From Planctomycetota bacterium (GTDB taxonomy: Bacteria; Planctomycetota; UBA1135; UBA2386), in the NCBI GenBank assembly GCA_016713175.1, contig JADJPQ010000002.1, positions 62,001 to 126,000 of the forward strand: a DNA stretch of 64,000 nt, in the 5' to 3' direction. Under the pieces are notes generated by a model. It was not told where the DNA came from, did no database searches, and saw only the letters and a program-made list of their open reading frames with translations. Shown piece after piece: positions 53,818 through 62,278 of the stretch. The translations under genes and the position numbers were made by a program. Positions within the stretch are counted from its first letter, which is position 1; every line of letters starts with the position of its first letter.

Positions 53818-55129
53818 ACCGCATGTACTCGCGGAAGAAGCGCAGCACGACCTCGCCGGTCGGGCCGTTGCGCTGTTTGGCGATGATGATCTGGGCGAGG
53901 CCCGCGTTCTGTTCGGTGGGTTTGTAGTAGTCGTCGCGATGCAGCAACACGATCACGTCGGCGTCCTGCTCGATCGCACCCGACTCGCGCAGGTCGCTCA
54001 TGCGCGGCCGGTGATCATCGCGGTTCTCGACGTCGCGATTCAACTGCGACAGTGCGATCACCGGAATGGAAAGTTCCCGGGCTATGCCCTTCAAGCCGCG
54101 GGAGATCGTCGCGATCTCCTGCTGGCGGCTTTCGACCCGGCCGCCGGCGGTCATCAGCTGCAGGTAGTCGATAACGACCATCTTGATGTCGTGCTTGTCC
54201 TTCAACCGGCGGCACTTCGCGCGCAACTGGGTGATCGTCAGCCCCGGCATGTCGTCGACGAAGATCGGCGTCTCGTACAGCCGTTCGGCCTCCTCCTGCA
54301 GTCGGCGATACTGCTGGTCGGTGATGCGGCCCTTGCGCATCGCCTGACCGTCGAGCTGCGCGCGACAACAGAGCATGTTCTGGATGACCTGTTGCGCCGC
54401 CATTTCCAACGAGAAGAACGCGACGCCAGCCTTGTGCGAGGCGACGCGCTCGGTCAGGTTCAACGCGAAGCTGGTCTTGCCCATCGACGGCCGCGCCGCG
54501 ATGATGATCAGTTCGCCGGGCTGCAGGCCGCCGGTCATGTCGTCGAGGTCGAAGTAGTCGGTGCCGAGTCCGGTCAACCGGCCCTCGCGCTCGCGCAGCT
54601 TGTCGATCCGCTCGAACGTGCTCTGCAGGATGTCGGAGATCGCCAGCGCCTCGCCCGACTTCTCCATCCGCGCGATTTCGAAGATCCGGCGTTCGGCCTC
54701 GTCGAGCAGTTCCTTGGCCTCGGTCTGGTTCTCGTAGGCCGTCCGCGCGATCTCGAGACAGGTCTCCAGCAGCCGGCGCGCCACCGACTTCTCGCGGACG
54801 ATCTCGGCGTGGTAGGTCACGCCGGCGGCGGTGACCACGCTTTCGAGCAGATCGAGCAATTGCTCCTGCCCGCCGGCCTCCTGCAGCAGGCCCTGCTTCT
54901 GCAGTTCCTCGCCGACGACGATCGGGTCGGTCGCCGACCGGGCGTTGTACGACGCCAGGATCGACTGGTAGATGATCTGGTGCCTGGGGAGGTAGAAGTC
55001 CTCGGGCTTCAAGAACTGCACGTCCGCGACCGCATCGGAATGCAGCAGCAGCGCACCGAGCACGGATCGCTCCGCTTCGAGGTTCTGCGGCACGCCGCGA
55101 CCATCGAACGACGTCTTGAAGTCGACCAT
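53780..55129 (-). CDS. dnaB: Replicative DNA helicase DnaB
   Basis: 449 residues; AGG precedes the ATG by about six bases, and the protein opens GVPQNLEAERSVLGALLLHS, the usual N-terminal start. The N-terminal collar (about 10-110) is followed by the RecA-like motor: Walker A ARPSMGKTSFALN, GVAFFSLEMAAQQV, the Walker B VVIDYLQLM, and the arginine/sensor segments IALSQLNRDVE and RMSDLRESGAIEQDADVIVLLHR. It unwinds DNA at the replication fork as a hexamer. It follows the FtsK-like genes and overlaps the possible bamA start. No intein or insertion is present; length is standard. Confidence 0.96.
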   Translation of the reverse strand: MVDFKTSFDGRGVPQNLEAERSVLGALLLHSDAVADVQFLKPEDFYLPRHQIIYQSILASYNARSATDPIVVGEELQKQGLLQEAGGQEQLLDLLESVVTAAGVTYHAEIVREKSVARRLLETCLEIARTAYENQTEAKELLDEAERRIFEIARMEKSGEALAISDILQSTFERIDKLREREGRLTGLGTDYFDLDDMTGGLQPGELIIIAARPSMGKTSFALNLTERVASHKAGVAFFSLEMAAQQVIQNMLCCRAQLDGQAMRKGRITDQQYRRLQEEAERLYETPIFVDDMPGLTITQLRAKCRRLKDKHDIKMVVIDYLQLMTAGGRVESRQQEIATISRGLKGIARELSIPVIALSQLNRDVENRDDHRPRMSDLRESGAIEQDADVIVLLHRDDYYKPTEQNAGLAQIIIAKQRNGPTGEVVLRFFREYMRFENYTRRAEPMQ

Positions 55130-55339
55130 TGGGACCTGACCGCCACCGCGGAGCAACCGCACACCGCTGCGCCGGCCGACCAGACCGGAGCCAACGTTGC
55201 ACTGACCGGGCAGGCGCCTGACCTGCTGCCGACCGCGACGAGACGAGTCCCCTTATCCGGCTTCGACCACCCGACGCAAGCGTCGATGCGGTGGAGGACC
55301 TGTGGAAACGCGTGGACTGTCGGTGGGCAATCGTCCGCC

Positions 55340-56917
55340 CTACGAGCCTACGACCCGCCCCTGGGTCTCGCCGTCGCCGATCTCGATCACGCCGCGCCGA
55401 CCGAGCACCGACAGCAATTCCATCGCCTGCTCGTAGTCGATCCGGAGCTTGCGCTGCAGGTGGGACGCCGAGGCCCGGCGCGTCTGCGTCACCAGGTCGA
55501 TCGCGTCCCGGACCAGTTGATCATCGAATCCGGACACGAACAGCCGCTGCTGGCGGACCCCTTCGGGTGGGCGCGGAATCGCGACCACGGACTCGGCACC
55601 GGTCTCGGGTTCAGGCTCGGCTTCGGCTTCGGCTTCGGCTTCGGAATCGGCTTCGGCTTCGGCGTGGGCTGCGGCTTCGTCGATGACGTCGGGGGCGCCA
55701 TCCGACGCAGCCAGCGGCGCGGCCATGGTGCCTTCGAACACTTCGCGCCCGTCGAGCTCCGCAGGGTCGGCGACCGCCGGGACTTCGCCATCTTTCCGAG
55801 CGTTCGGCGCGCTCCCGGCCCTCGTGACCGCGTCCGTCGGCGCTGGCATTGCCGTCGCTGGGTGCGGCAGGACGACCGGTTCGGCCGGAGCAGACGCGAC
55901 GTCGTCGCCCGACTCTTCCGCCACCTCCCCGACCACCGGAGCGAGGTTGCCACGACGGGATCCCACGACCGGACCGTCGTCGATCGACGCATCCGGCACC
56001 GCAGCGATCCCGGATTCGCCGGCAGTCGCCGGCGACGCTTCGACGGAAGCGGCGGTATCGCTCGGCGACTCGGGCGGAACGTCGACCAGCAGCAGTTCCG
56101 CGGGCTCGACCGCAGGCGCCGCCGGCGCCGGGGGGTCGGACTCCAGGACCTCGTCGTGCCAACGCGATCGCCGACTGCTGCGCCGCGACGACGGCGCGAG
56201 TTCGACCGGATCCACATCGGCGTCAGGCGTTGACGAGTCTGCCGCCGGCAACGCCGCCGACACCTCGGCTTGCACCTCGGCGAAGGTGACCGGCGCCGCA
56301 GCCTCGGCGGCGAGCGACTTCAGGTGTTCGGTCGCTTCGGTCTCGACGCCGGCTTCCGGACGAGCGGACGACGAACGTTCGACAGCGGGATCGGGCCCAG
56401 CCTCATCGGGCCGCATCATCCCCTCGAAGTAGCGATAGAAGAACCCATCGGTCGCCAGGATCAGCGACGCCACGGCCAACGGCGCCATCAGGATCGTGCT
56501 GAGCGTCGGACCAAACAGCGAAGCCAGGCGATCGGCGATCCACCAGCCGAGCGCGCCGGTGTGCGGCTGCGCGGTGACTTCACGCAAGTTGATCAACACC
56601 GCCAACGCGATCGTGAACGCCAACAACCGGATGGCGCGCGCACCCACCCGTTCGACGCGGCTGGTGAACCACCAGACCGAACTCCACGACAGCAGCAGCA
56701 CCAGCAACATGAACCCAGGCGCAAACCCGAGGAACGAGTAGACCCCGATCACCACGTGCTGCAGCGCACTCGGCGGCGTCGACACCGCATCCGGGTGGGT
56801 GTGGTAGTAGACCAGCGCCGACGCGCCGAACACGGCCAAGCCGGCCGGCAGCAGCGGCCACAGGTTCCTGGCGCCGGTCACCGGCGCGTACGCGCTGTCC
56901 AGACTGCTTGCCGTCAT
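55340..56917 (-). CDS. FtsK-like protein without motor: 4TM domain plus gamma domain
   Basis: 525 residues with GGGAGGG before the ATG. Four membrane helices (about 20-38, 53-77, 94-110, 137-157) with TGALGWWIADRLASLFGPTLS match the N-terminal 4TM domain of FtsK. Residues 465-525 match the FtsK gamma winged-helix domain: QLVRDAIDLVTQTRRASASH then LQRKLRIDYEQAMELLSVLG, GVIEIGDG. Between them is a roughly 290-residue low-complexity linker rich in Ala, Asp, Glu, Pro and Ser; no Walker A or B motif is present. The gamma domain normally reads KOPS sequences, so this could be a membrane-tethered DNA-orienting or regulatory protein. It directly follows a full ftsK on the same strand. Confidence 0.85.
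   Translation of the reverse strand: MTASSLDSAYAPVTGARNLWPLLPAGLAVFGASALVYYHTHPDAVSTPPSALQHVVIGVYSFLGFAPGFMLLVLLLSWSSVWWFTSRVERVGARAIRLLAFTIALAVLINLREVTAQPHTGALGWWIADRLASLFGPTLSTILMAPLAVASLILATDGFFYRYFEGMMRPDEAGPDPAVERSSSARPEAGVETEATEHLKSLAAEAAAPVTFAEVQAEVSAALPAADSSTPDADVDPVELAPSSRRSSRRSRWHDEVLESDPPAPAAPAVEPAELLLVDVPPESPSDTAASVEASPATAGESGIAAVPDASIDDGPVVGSRRGNLAPVVGEVAEESGDDVASAPAEPVVLPHPATAMPAPTDAVTRAGSAPNARKDGEVPAVADPAELDGREVFEGTMAAPLAASDGAPDVIDEAAAHAEAEADSEAEAEAEAEPEPETGAESVVAIPRPPEGVRQQRLFVSGFDDQLVRDAIDLVTQTRRASASHLQRKLRIDYEQAMELLSVLGRRGVIEIGDGETQGRVVGS
55615..55680. repeat. Hexanucleotide repeat in the FtsK-like linker
   Basis: Successive CTTCGG units, interrupted by AATCGG, encode alternating Ala-Glu on the minus strand (EAEAEAEAEPEPE). 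It lies in the low-complexity linker of the motorless FtsK-like protein and could change length by slippage. Confidence 0.7.
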
Positions 56918-57063
56918 GGGCCCTCCCAGGCCAAACCAACGATCGAAACAACCAGGGAATCTACGGACCGGGCGCTGCCGCAACAAGCAGTTGGGGAGGC
57001 AAGCGCAACGTCACACCAGCCCGGACTCCCAGGTCGGCCGTGCAGAACCTGTGGAGAAGCGCG

Positions 57064-59859
57064 TCAGGAACTGGTTGCCGAATCGTCGTCACCCGCGGTG
57101 GGCCCGGACGCCTCGCCGGAGTCCGCCACCGCGCCGTCGCCAAGGTCCTCGCCGACGTCGCCGGCGTCCGTCGCCGCATCGCCTTCCTCCTCGACACGCG
57201 CCAGTTCGGCCGCGATCGCCTCCTCGCGGATCTTCCAGTCGTCGAGCGTCATCATCACCTCGCGCGACTTGGAACCGACGAACGGGCCGACCAGCCCGTC
57301 CTCTTCCATCATCTCGAGCAGCCTGGTCGCGCGCGTGTAGCCGACCGACAGCGCGCGCTGCAGCAGCGTCGCCGAGCCGCGCTGCTGACCGAGGATGATC
57401 TCGACCGCCTGCCGATACAACTCGTCGCGGTCGGCCATCGACTTCAGCGAACCGGATTGCGTCTGCACCAGATCGGGCAGGAAGTCGGGCTTCTGGCCGT
57501 GTTCCTCGAGGTAGCGCACGACCGCCTGCATCTCTTCGTCGCCGACAAAGGCGCCTTGCGCGCGCAGCATCGCGCCACCACCGGGCGGCACGTACAGCAT
57601 GTCGCCGAAACCCAGCAGCTTCTCGGCGCCATTCGCGTCGAGGATCACGCGCGAGTCGATCTTGCGGTTGACCTTGAACGCGATCTGGCACGGCAGGTTG
57701 GCCTTGATGATGCCGGTGATCACCTCGGTGCTCGGCCGCTGCGTGGCGAGGATCACGTGCATGCCGACGGCCCGCGACTTCTGGGCCAGGCGCTGGATCG
57801 ACTCCTCGACCTCGTTCTGCGCGACGTTCATCAGATCGGCGAACTCGTCGATCACGATCACGATGTAGGGCAGGTGCACGCGTTCGGGGTCGACCTCGCG
57901 CTGCATCCGCTTCTCGAGTTCCTGCTGGCCGAGCCGGTTGTAGTTGCGGATGTGGTTGACGCCGGCCGCCGACAGCATCGCGTAGCGGTTCTCCATCTCG
58001 TCGACCGCCCACTGCAGCACCGACGGCGCCTTCTTCATGTTGGTGACGACGTCACAACACAGATGCGGCACGTTCTTGTAGGCCTGCAGTTCGACCATCT
58101 TCGGGTCGACCAGGATCAACTTGACCTGCCGCGGCGTGCGGGTCATCAGCACCGACAACAGGATCGCGTTGATGCACACCGACTTGCCGGAGCCGGTGGT
58201 GCCGGCGATCAGCAGATGCGGCATCCGGGCCAGGTCCTCGACGATCGGGTTGCCGGCGACGTCCTTGCCCAGGAACAGCGGGATCGCCAGATCCTCCGCG
58301 CGCCCGAACTGGTCCAGCAGGTCGCGCATGAACACCTTCTGGCGCTCGGGGTTGGGCACCTCGATGCCGACGGTGTCCTTGCCTGGGATCGGCGCCACCA
58401 CGCGGACCGCCTGGGCGCGCAACGCCGCGGCCAGGTCGGCCTCGAAACCGACCACCTTGCCGACGCGAATGCCGTCGGCCAGGCGCAGTTCGAACTGCGT
58501 GACCGCCGGCCCCACCGACGCGGCAACGATCTCGCAGGCGATGCCGAACGAACCGAGCTTCTGCGCGATCGCCTCGCCGCCCTTCTGCAGCTGATCGGCG
58601 GTCGCGCCGAGATCGGCATGCACCGCCTCGCGGAACAGCTCGACCGGCGGGAACGGATACTCGGCGTCGAACGGCAGATCGCTCTGCGCCGGCTTCTTCT
58701 TCGGTCTTGCCGCCGGCTTCGGGCGCGGTCTGGTGATCGGCACGACGATCTTCGGCTTCTCGACAACCGCCGGTTCGGGTGGTTTCTCGGCGGCAGGCGG
58801 CACTTTCTCCGGCGGCCTGTCGACGGCTTGCGCTGACGACGGAACTGCCGCGGCGGACGGCGCCTCGAGCCCTTCCGCATCCTCCGATCCACGCGCACCC
58901 GGTGCCGATCTGCCCCGAGTCACCGGCGCCGGACCATCGTCGTCGTCATCGTCGGCGTTCGTCCGCGCCCGCCCGCGCGCCTTGGGATTCCCGCGAGCCA
59001 ACGGCTCGCCATCCTCGTCATCCTCGTCATCGCCAGCGGCCCCGTTCTCGCCGCCAGACGAACGACTGCGCTTGCCCGGCGATGCCTCCGGCGCCGACGG
59101 GGTCGTCGCCGGCCGCCGCGTGCGCTTGCTGCGCAGCTCGACCTCGTCCTCGGTCAACACGGACGCGGTACTGCCATCGGCGCCGGCCGTCACCGCTTCC
59201 GGAAGACGCCACAGCCGCCGCCACAACCGTTCGCACGTACGCGCGAACCGCTCGAGCATCGTCGAGAACAACCACTCGGTCGCCAGCAGGAACGACACCA
59301 ACGCGCCGAACCCGACCAGCAACAGCCGGCCGGTGCCGCCGAACGCATCGAACAGCCGCGGTGACGCATGCGCACCGAACAGCCCGCCGTAGCCCCACGG
59401 CGTCATCGGTTCGAGCTGTCCGGCGGTTCCCTGCGGCCCCGCCAACAGCAACGCGATCATCGCCGTGAACATCAACGTGCCGATCGCCTTGACGACCAAC
59501 CGTTCGCAGGTCTTGTTGCGAAACAGCGCCAGCGCGGCCCCGAGAACCACCAGGAACGGCACCCAGGAGGCGAGGCCGAACACCAGGCTGAAGCCGTGCG
59601 CCAGCAGGTAGCCGACCGTGCCGCCGAGGTTGTAGCCATTGCCGGGAATCACGCCGTCATGGGTCGCCAGATGGAACGTCACCAGGCTCAGCAATGCGAA
59701 CAGGCAGACGCCGCAAAGCGCCAGCGCGATCAGTTCGCGGGCCCGTTCGGACAACTGTCCGGTCGGCGCATCCTCGATGGGAACGAAGTGCGTGCCTTTC
59801 TTCTTGCTCACCGATGCCTCCGCCTTGCCGGCCTCCACCTTGCCTGCCGCCTTGTTCAC
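57064..59859 (-). CDS. ftsK: DNA translocase FtsK/SpoIIIE
   Basis: 931 residues from a GTG that overlaps the coaB stop (GTGA) with GGAG eight bases upstream; an ATG 24 bases further up is an alternative. The N-terminal 4TM domain (LIALALCGVCLFALLSLVTFH, FLVVLGAALALF and later helices) is followed by a charged Pro/Asp-rich linker with an Asp run. The motor has Walker A AGTTGSGKSVCINA (554-560 core), VDPKMVELQAYKNVPHL, Walker B IVIVIDEFADLM and ILATQRPSTEVITG. The gamma domain (LYRQAVEIILGQQRGSATLL, GYTRATRLLEMMEEDG) precedes an acidic tail of about 50 residues. FtsK pumps DNA during chromosome segregation. It is a member of the run coaB-ftsK-motorless paralogue-dnaB. Confidence 0.95.
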   Translation of the reverse strand: MNKAAGKVEAGKAEASVSKKKGTHFVPIEDAPTGQLSERARELIALALCGVCLFALLSLVTFHLATHDGVIPGNGYNLGGTVGYLLAHGFSLVFGLASWVPFLVVLGAALALFRNKTCERLVVKAIGTLMFTAMIALLLAGPQGTAGQLEPMTPWGYGGLFGAHASPRLFDAFGGTGRLLLVGFGALVSFLLATEWLFSTMLERFARTCERLWRRLWRLPEAVTAGADGSTASVLTEDEVELRSKRTRRPATTPSAPEASPGKRSRSSGGENGAAGDDEDDEDGEPLARGNPKARGRARTNADDDDDDGPAPVTRGRSAPGARGSEDAEGLEAPSAAAVPSSAQAVDRPPEKVPPAAEKPPEPAVVEKPKIVVPITRPRPKPAARPKKKPAQSDLPFDAEYPFPPVELFREAVHADLGATADQLQKGGEAIAQKLGSFGIACEIVAASVGPAVTQFELRLADGIRVGKVVGFEADLAAALRAQAVRVVAPIPGKDTVGIEVPNPERQKVFMRDLLDQFGRAEDLAIPLFLGKDVAGNPIVEDLARMPHLLIAGTTGSGKSVCINAILLSVLMTRTPRQVKLILVDPKMVELQAYKNVPHLCCDVVTNMKKAPSVLQWAVDEMENRYAMLSAAGVNHIRNYNRLGQQELEKRMQREVDPERVHLPYIVIVIDEFADLMNVAQNEVEESIQRLAQKSRAVGMHVILATQRPSTEVITGIIKANLPCQIAFKVNRKIDSRVILDANGAEKLLGFGDMLYVPPGGGAMLRAQGAFVGDEEMQAVVRYLEEHGQKPDFLPDLVQTQSGSLKSMADRDELYRQAVEIILGQQRGSATLLQRALSVGYTRATRLLEMMEEDGLVGPFVGSKSREVMMTLDDWKIREEAIAAELARVEEEGDAATDAGDVGEDLGDGAVADSGEASGPTAGDDDSATSS

Positions 59860-60512
59860 GATGCACTCCGCCGCTGTTGCCATTCGGTGACCGCCGCGCG
59901 CACGATCGTCGCCGCGGTGGCACGCTTGTCCTGGACCGGCAGGTCCTGCCGCCGGCCGTCGGTGAAACACAGCACGGTCTTGCTGTCGTCGCCGCCGATC
60001 GCGTCGGCGAGATTGACGACCACGAGGTCCAACTGCTTGCGGACCAGCTTGTCCCGGCCCCGGGCCACAGCGGCCTCGAGTCCAGCCGAAGTCGCGTCGA
60101 GCGCAAACCCGACGACCACCCGCCGCTCCTTGCGCGCCGCCAGCCCCGCAACGATGTCAGGATTCGGTACCAGCTCCAGCGTCCAGCGGTCCGCAGCCCG
60201 CGCCGGTTTGCCCGCTTGCCGGGCCGCCGGACGCCAGTCGGCGACCGCTGCCGCCGCGATCACGAGGTCGGCCGCGCCAAAGCACCGTTCGGCCGCGGCC
60301 TGCATCTCGAGCGCGGACACGACGCGATGCACGGCCACCTCCGGCGGCACCGGCACTTCGACCGGTCCCAGAACGAGATCGACGCGGTGGCCGTCCGCCC
60401 GGGCAGCCGCAGCCAGGGCGCACCCCATCCGGCCCGAACTGCCGTTCGAGAGAAAGCGCACGTCATCGATGTGCTCGCGGGTCGGACCCGCGGTGATCAG
60501 GATGGAGACCAT
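59856..60512 (-). CDS. coaB: Phosphopantothenate-cysteine ligase (CoaB), stand-alone
   Basis: 218 residues with GGGGGG before the ATG. It has SILITAGPTREHIDDVRFLSN at the N-terminus, NGSSGRMGCALAAAARADGH, and LVIAAAAVADWRP, all CoaB signatures. Mid-chain LVPNPDIVAGLAARKERRVVVGFAL and LDLVVVNLADAIGGDD complete the domain. The enzyme joins cysteine to 4'-phosphopantothenate in coenzyme A synthesis. In most bacteria it is fused to the decarboxylase CoaC as CoaBC; here there is no CoaC domain and no coaC within the window. Its stop overlaps the ftsK start. It is divergent from the TolC-like gene, with a 113-base gap that must hold both promoters. Confidence 0.9.
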   Translation of the reverse strand: MVSILITAGPTREHIDDVRFLSNGSSGRMGCALAAAARADGHRVDLVLGPVEVPVPPEVAVHRVVSALEMQAAAERCFGAADLVIAAAAVADWRPAARQAGKPARAADRWTLELVPNPDIVAGLAARKERRVVVGFALDATSAGLEAAVARGRDKLVRKQLDLVVVNLADAIGGDDSKTVLCFTDGRRQDLPVQDKRATAATIVRAAVTEWQQRRSAS

Positions 60513-60625
60513 GCCCCCCGGGATGACCAGGAAGAACCAGAACCGCCGCCAGGAGTCGTATCCTATTGGCAAGCCTTGCTTCGTGGAGAAAAAAGCGCTG
60601 GCGACCGCCGGCGATCGAATCGTAA

Positions 60626-62275
60626 ATGCCTCGGATCGTGCCAGTTCCTCGTAGTCAGCCAATTCGGTCCCGACGGGCGTCCGTGCCGTTCCTTTGCCTG
60701 CTGGCGGCCGGTTGCTGGTCGGGCGATGCCAACCGCGAAGATGCCGATCGTCAGGTCTACGACATCCTCGAGCGCACTGCCGGCGAGGTCACCGGCACCA
60801 GGAAGACGTTTCCGCTCGAACGTCCGGTCGACACGCTGCGGACGCGGCTGCTGACCAGCAACGAGCCGGTCGCGCTGAGCCTGGTGCAGGCACTCGACGT
60901 CGCCGCCGAGAACAGCCGCGACTTCCAGCGCCAGAAGGAACAGCTCTACCTGGCGGCGCTGAGCCTGACCCGCAGCCAGCATGATTTCGCGCTGCGCTTC
61001 GACTTCGGCGGCTCGGGTGAAGTCTCGGGCGTCAGCGACACCGAGGTCGACGCTTCGCTGCGCGACAACCTGTCCGGGTCGGTCGCCGGCACGGCCGGCA
61101 CCCGGATCGTCGCCAGCTTCGTCAACACGTTCCTGCGCTCGTTGATCCACGGCGGCAGCTTCGACGGCAGCTCGATCCTCAACCTGACGTTGACGCAACC
61201 GCTGCTCGCCGGCGCCGGCCGCCGGATCGTCCGCGAGCCGCTGACGCAGGCCGAACGCGAAGTCGTCTACCAGACCCGCGCATTCGAGCGCTTCCGCGCC
61301 GAGTTCGCCGTCCGCGTGGTCACCGACTACTACGCCATCGTGCAGCAGATGGAGGACCTGACCAACGTCGAGGCCAACCACAAGAGCCTGCAACTGTCGC
61401 GCGAACAGATCGATGCGCTCTACGAAGCCGGGCGCCGGACGATCACCGACCTCGGTCGCGCCAAGCAGAGCGAGTTCTCGGCCGACACCCAGCGCGTCTC
61501 GGCGGTCAACCGCCTGCAGACGTCGCTCGACCGGTTCAAGATCACGCTCGGCCTGCCGGTCACCGCGGCGATCGCCCTGGATCCACAGGAACTCCAACGG
61601 CTGCGCCAGGCCGGCGTGACCGAAGAGACGCTGACCGAGGGCGACGCGATCGCCCTGGCGTTGCAGCGGCGCTTCGATCACCGGACCACGGTCGACGAAG
61701 TCGAGGATGCCGGCCGCAGGGTCATGGTCTCCGAGGACGCACTCGGCATCGGCCTCGACTTCAGCGCCGCGCTGGCCGTGCCCGCCGAAACGGGCCCCGG
61801 CCTGAACCTCGATTGGTCGCGGATCAACTGGTCGGCGGGCTTCGACCTCGACCTGGCGCTCGACAAGCTCGCCGAACGCAACGCCTACCGTTCGTCGCTG
61901 ATCTCGCTCGACCTGGCGATCCGCAGCCGCGAACAGAGCGAGGACCAGATCGCGGCCGACGTCCGCGCGGCGCTGCGCAACATCCAGAGCGCGCTGGACC
62001 GCTATCGGATCCAGCAGCAGGCGCTGAGCCTCGCCGAGCAACGCGTCGAGGCAACCACCGATCTCTACGCCGCCGGCCGCGTGCAGGCGCTCGAAAAGCT
62101 CGACGCCCAGGACTCGTTGCTGCAGGCGCAGCTCGATGTCACCGCCGCCATCGTCGATTACCAGGTCGCGCGACTCGAGCTGTTGCGCGACCTCGAAGGC
62201 ATCGCTCTCGAACCCAAGGGACTGCGCTTCGACCCGGCCTTGCCGATTCCGCAGCTGCGTTCCACGGAAGACTGA
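60626..62275 (+). CDS. TolC-family outer-membrane efflux lipoprotein
   Basis: 549 residues. The signal ends in LCLLAAGC (lipidated Cys30), so this is a lipoprotein rather than a signal-peptidase-I TolC. Long paired helices typical of the family are visible, e.g. LSLVQALDVAAENSRDFQRQKEQLYLAAL and the repeat-half equivalent LISLDLAIRSREQSEDQIAADVRAAL. Loops such as SILNLTLTQPLLAGAGRRIV and VEATTDLYAAGRVQALEKLDAQDSL are conserved features. It forms a trimeric channel through the outer membrane for a tripartite pump. The fusion-protein gene starts three bases after its stop. No Shine-Dalgarno is clear before this ATG. Substrate is unknown. Confidence 0.88.
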   Translation: MPRIVPVPRSQPIRSRRASVPFLCLLAAGCWSGDANREDADRQVYDILERTAGEVTGTRKTFPLERPVDTLRTRLLTSNEPVALSLVQALDVAAENSRDFQRQKEQLYLAALSLTRSQHDFALRFDFGGSGEVSGVSDTEVDASLRDNLSGSVAGTAGTRIVASFVNTFLRSLIHGGSFDGSSILNLTLTQPLLAGAGRRIVREPLTQAEREVVYQTRAFERFRAEFAVRVVTDYYAIVQQMEDLTNVEANHKSLQLSREQIDALYEAGRRTITDLGRAKQSEFSADTQRVSAVNRLQTSLDRFKITLGLPVTAAIALDPQELQRLRQAGVTEETLTEGDAIALALQRRFDHRTTVDEVEDAGRRVMVSEDALGIGLDFSAALAVPAETGPGLNLDWSRINWSAGFDLDLALDKLAERNAYRSSLISLDLAIRSREQSEDQIAADVRAALRNIQSALDRYRIQQQALSLAEQRVEATTDLYAAGRVQALEKLDAQDSLLQAQLDVTAAIVDYQVARLELLRDLEGIALEPKGLRFDPALPIPQLRSTED

Positions 62276-62278
62276 ACC

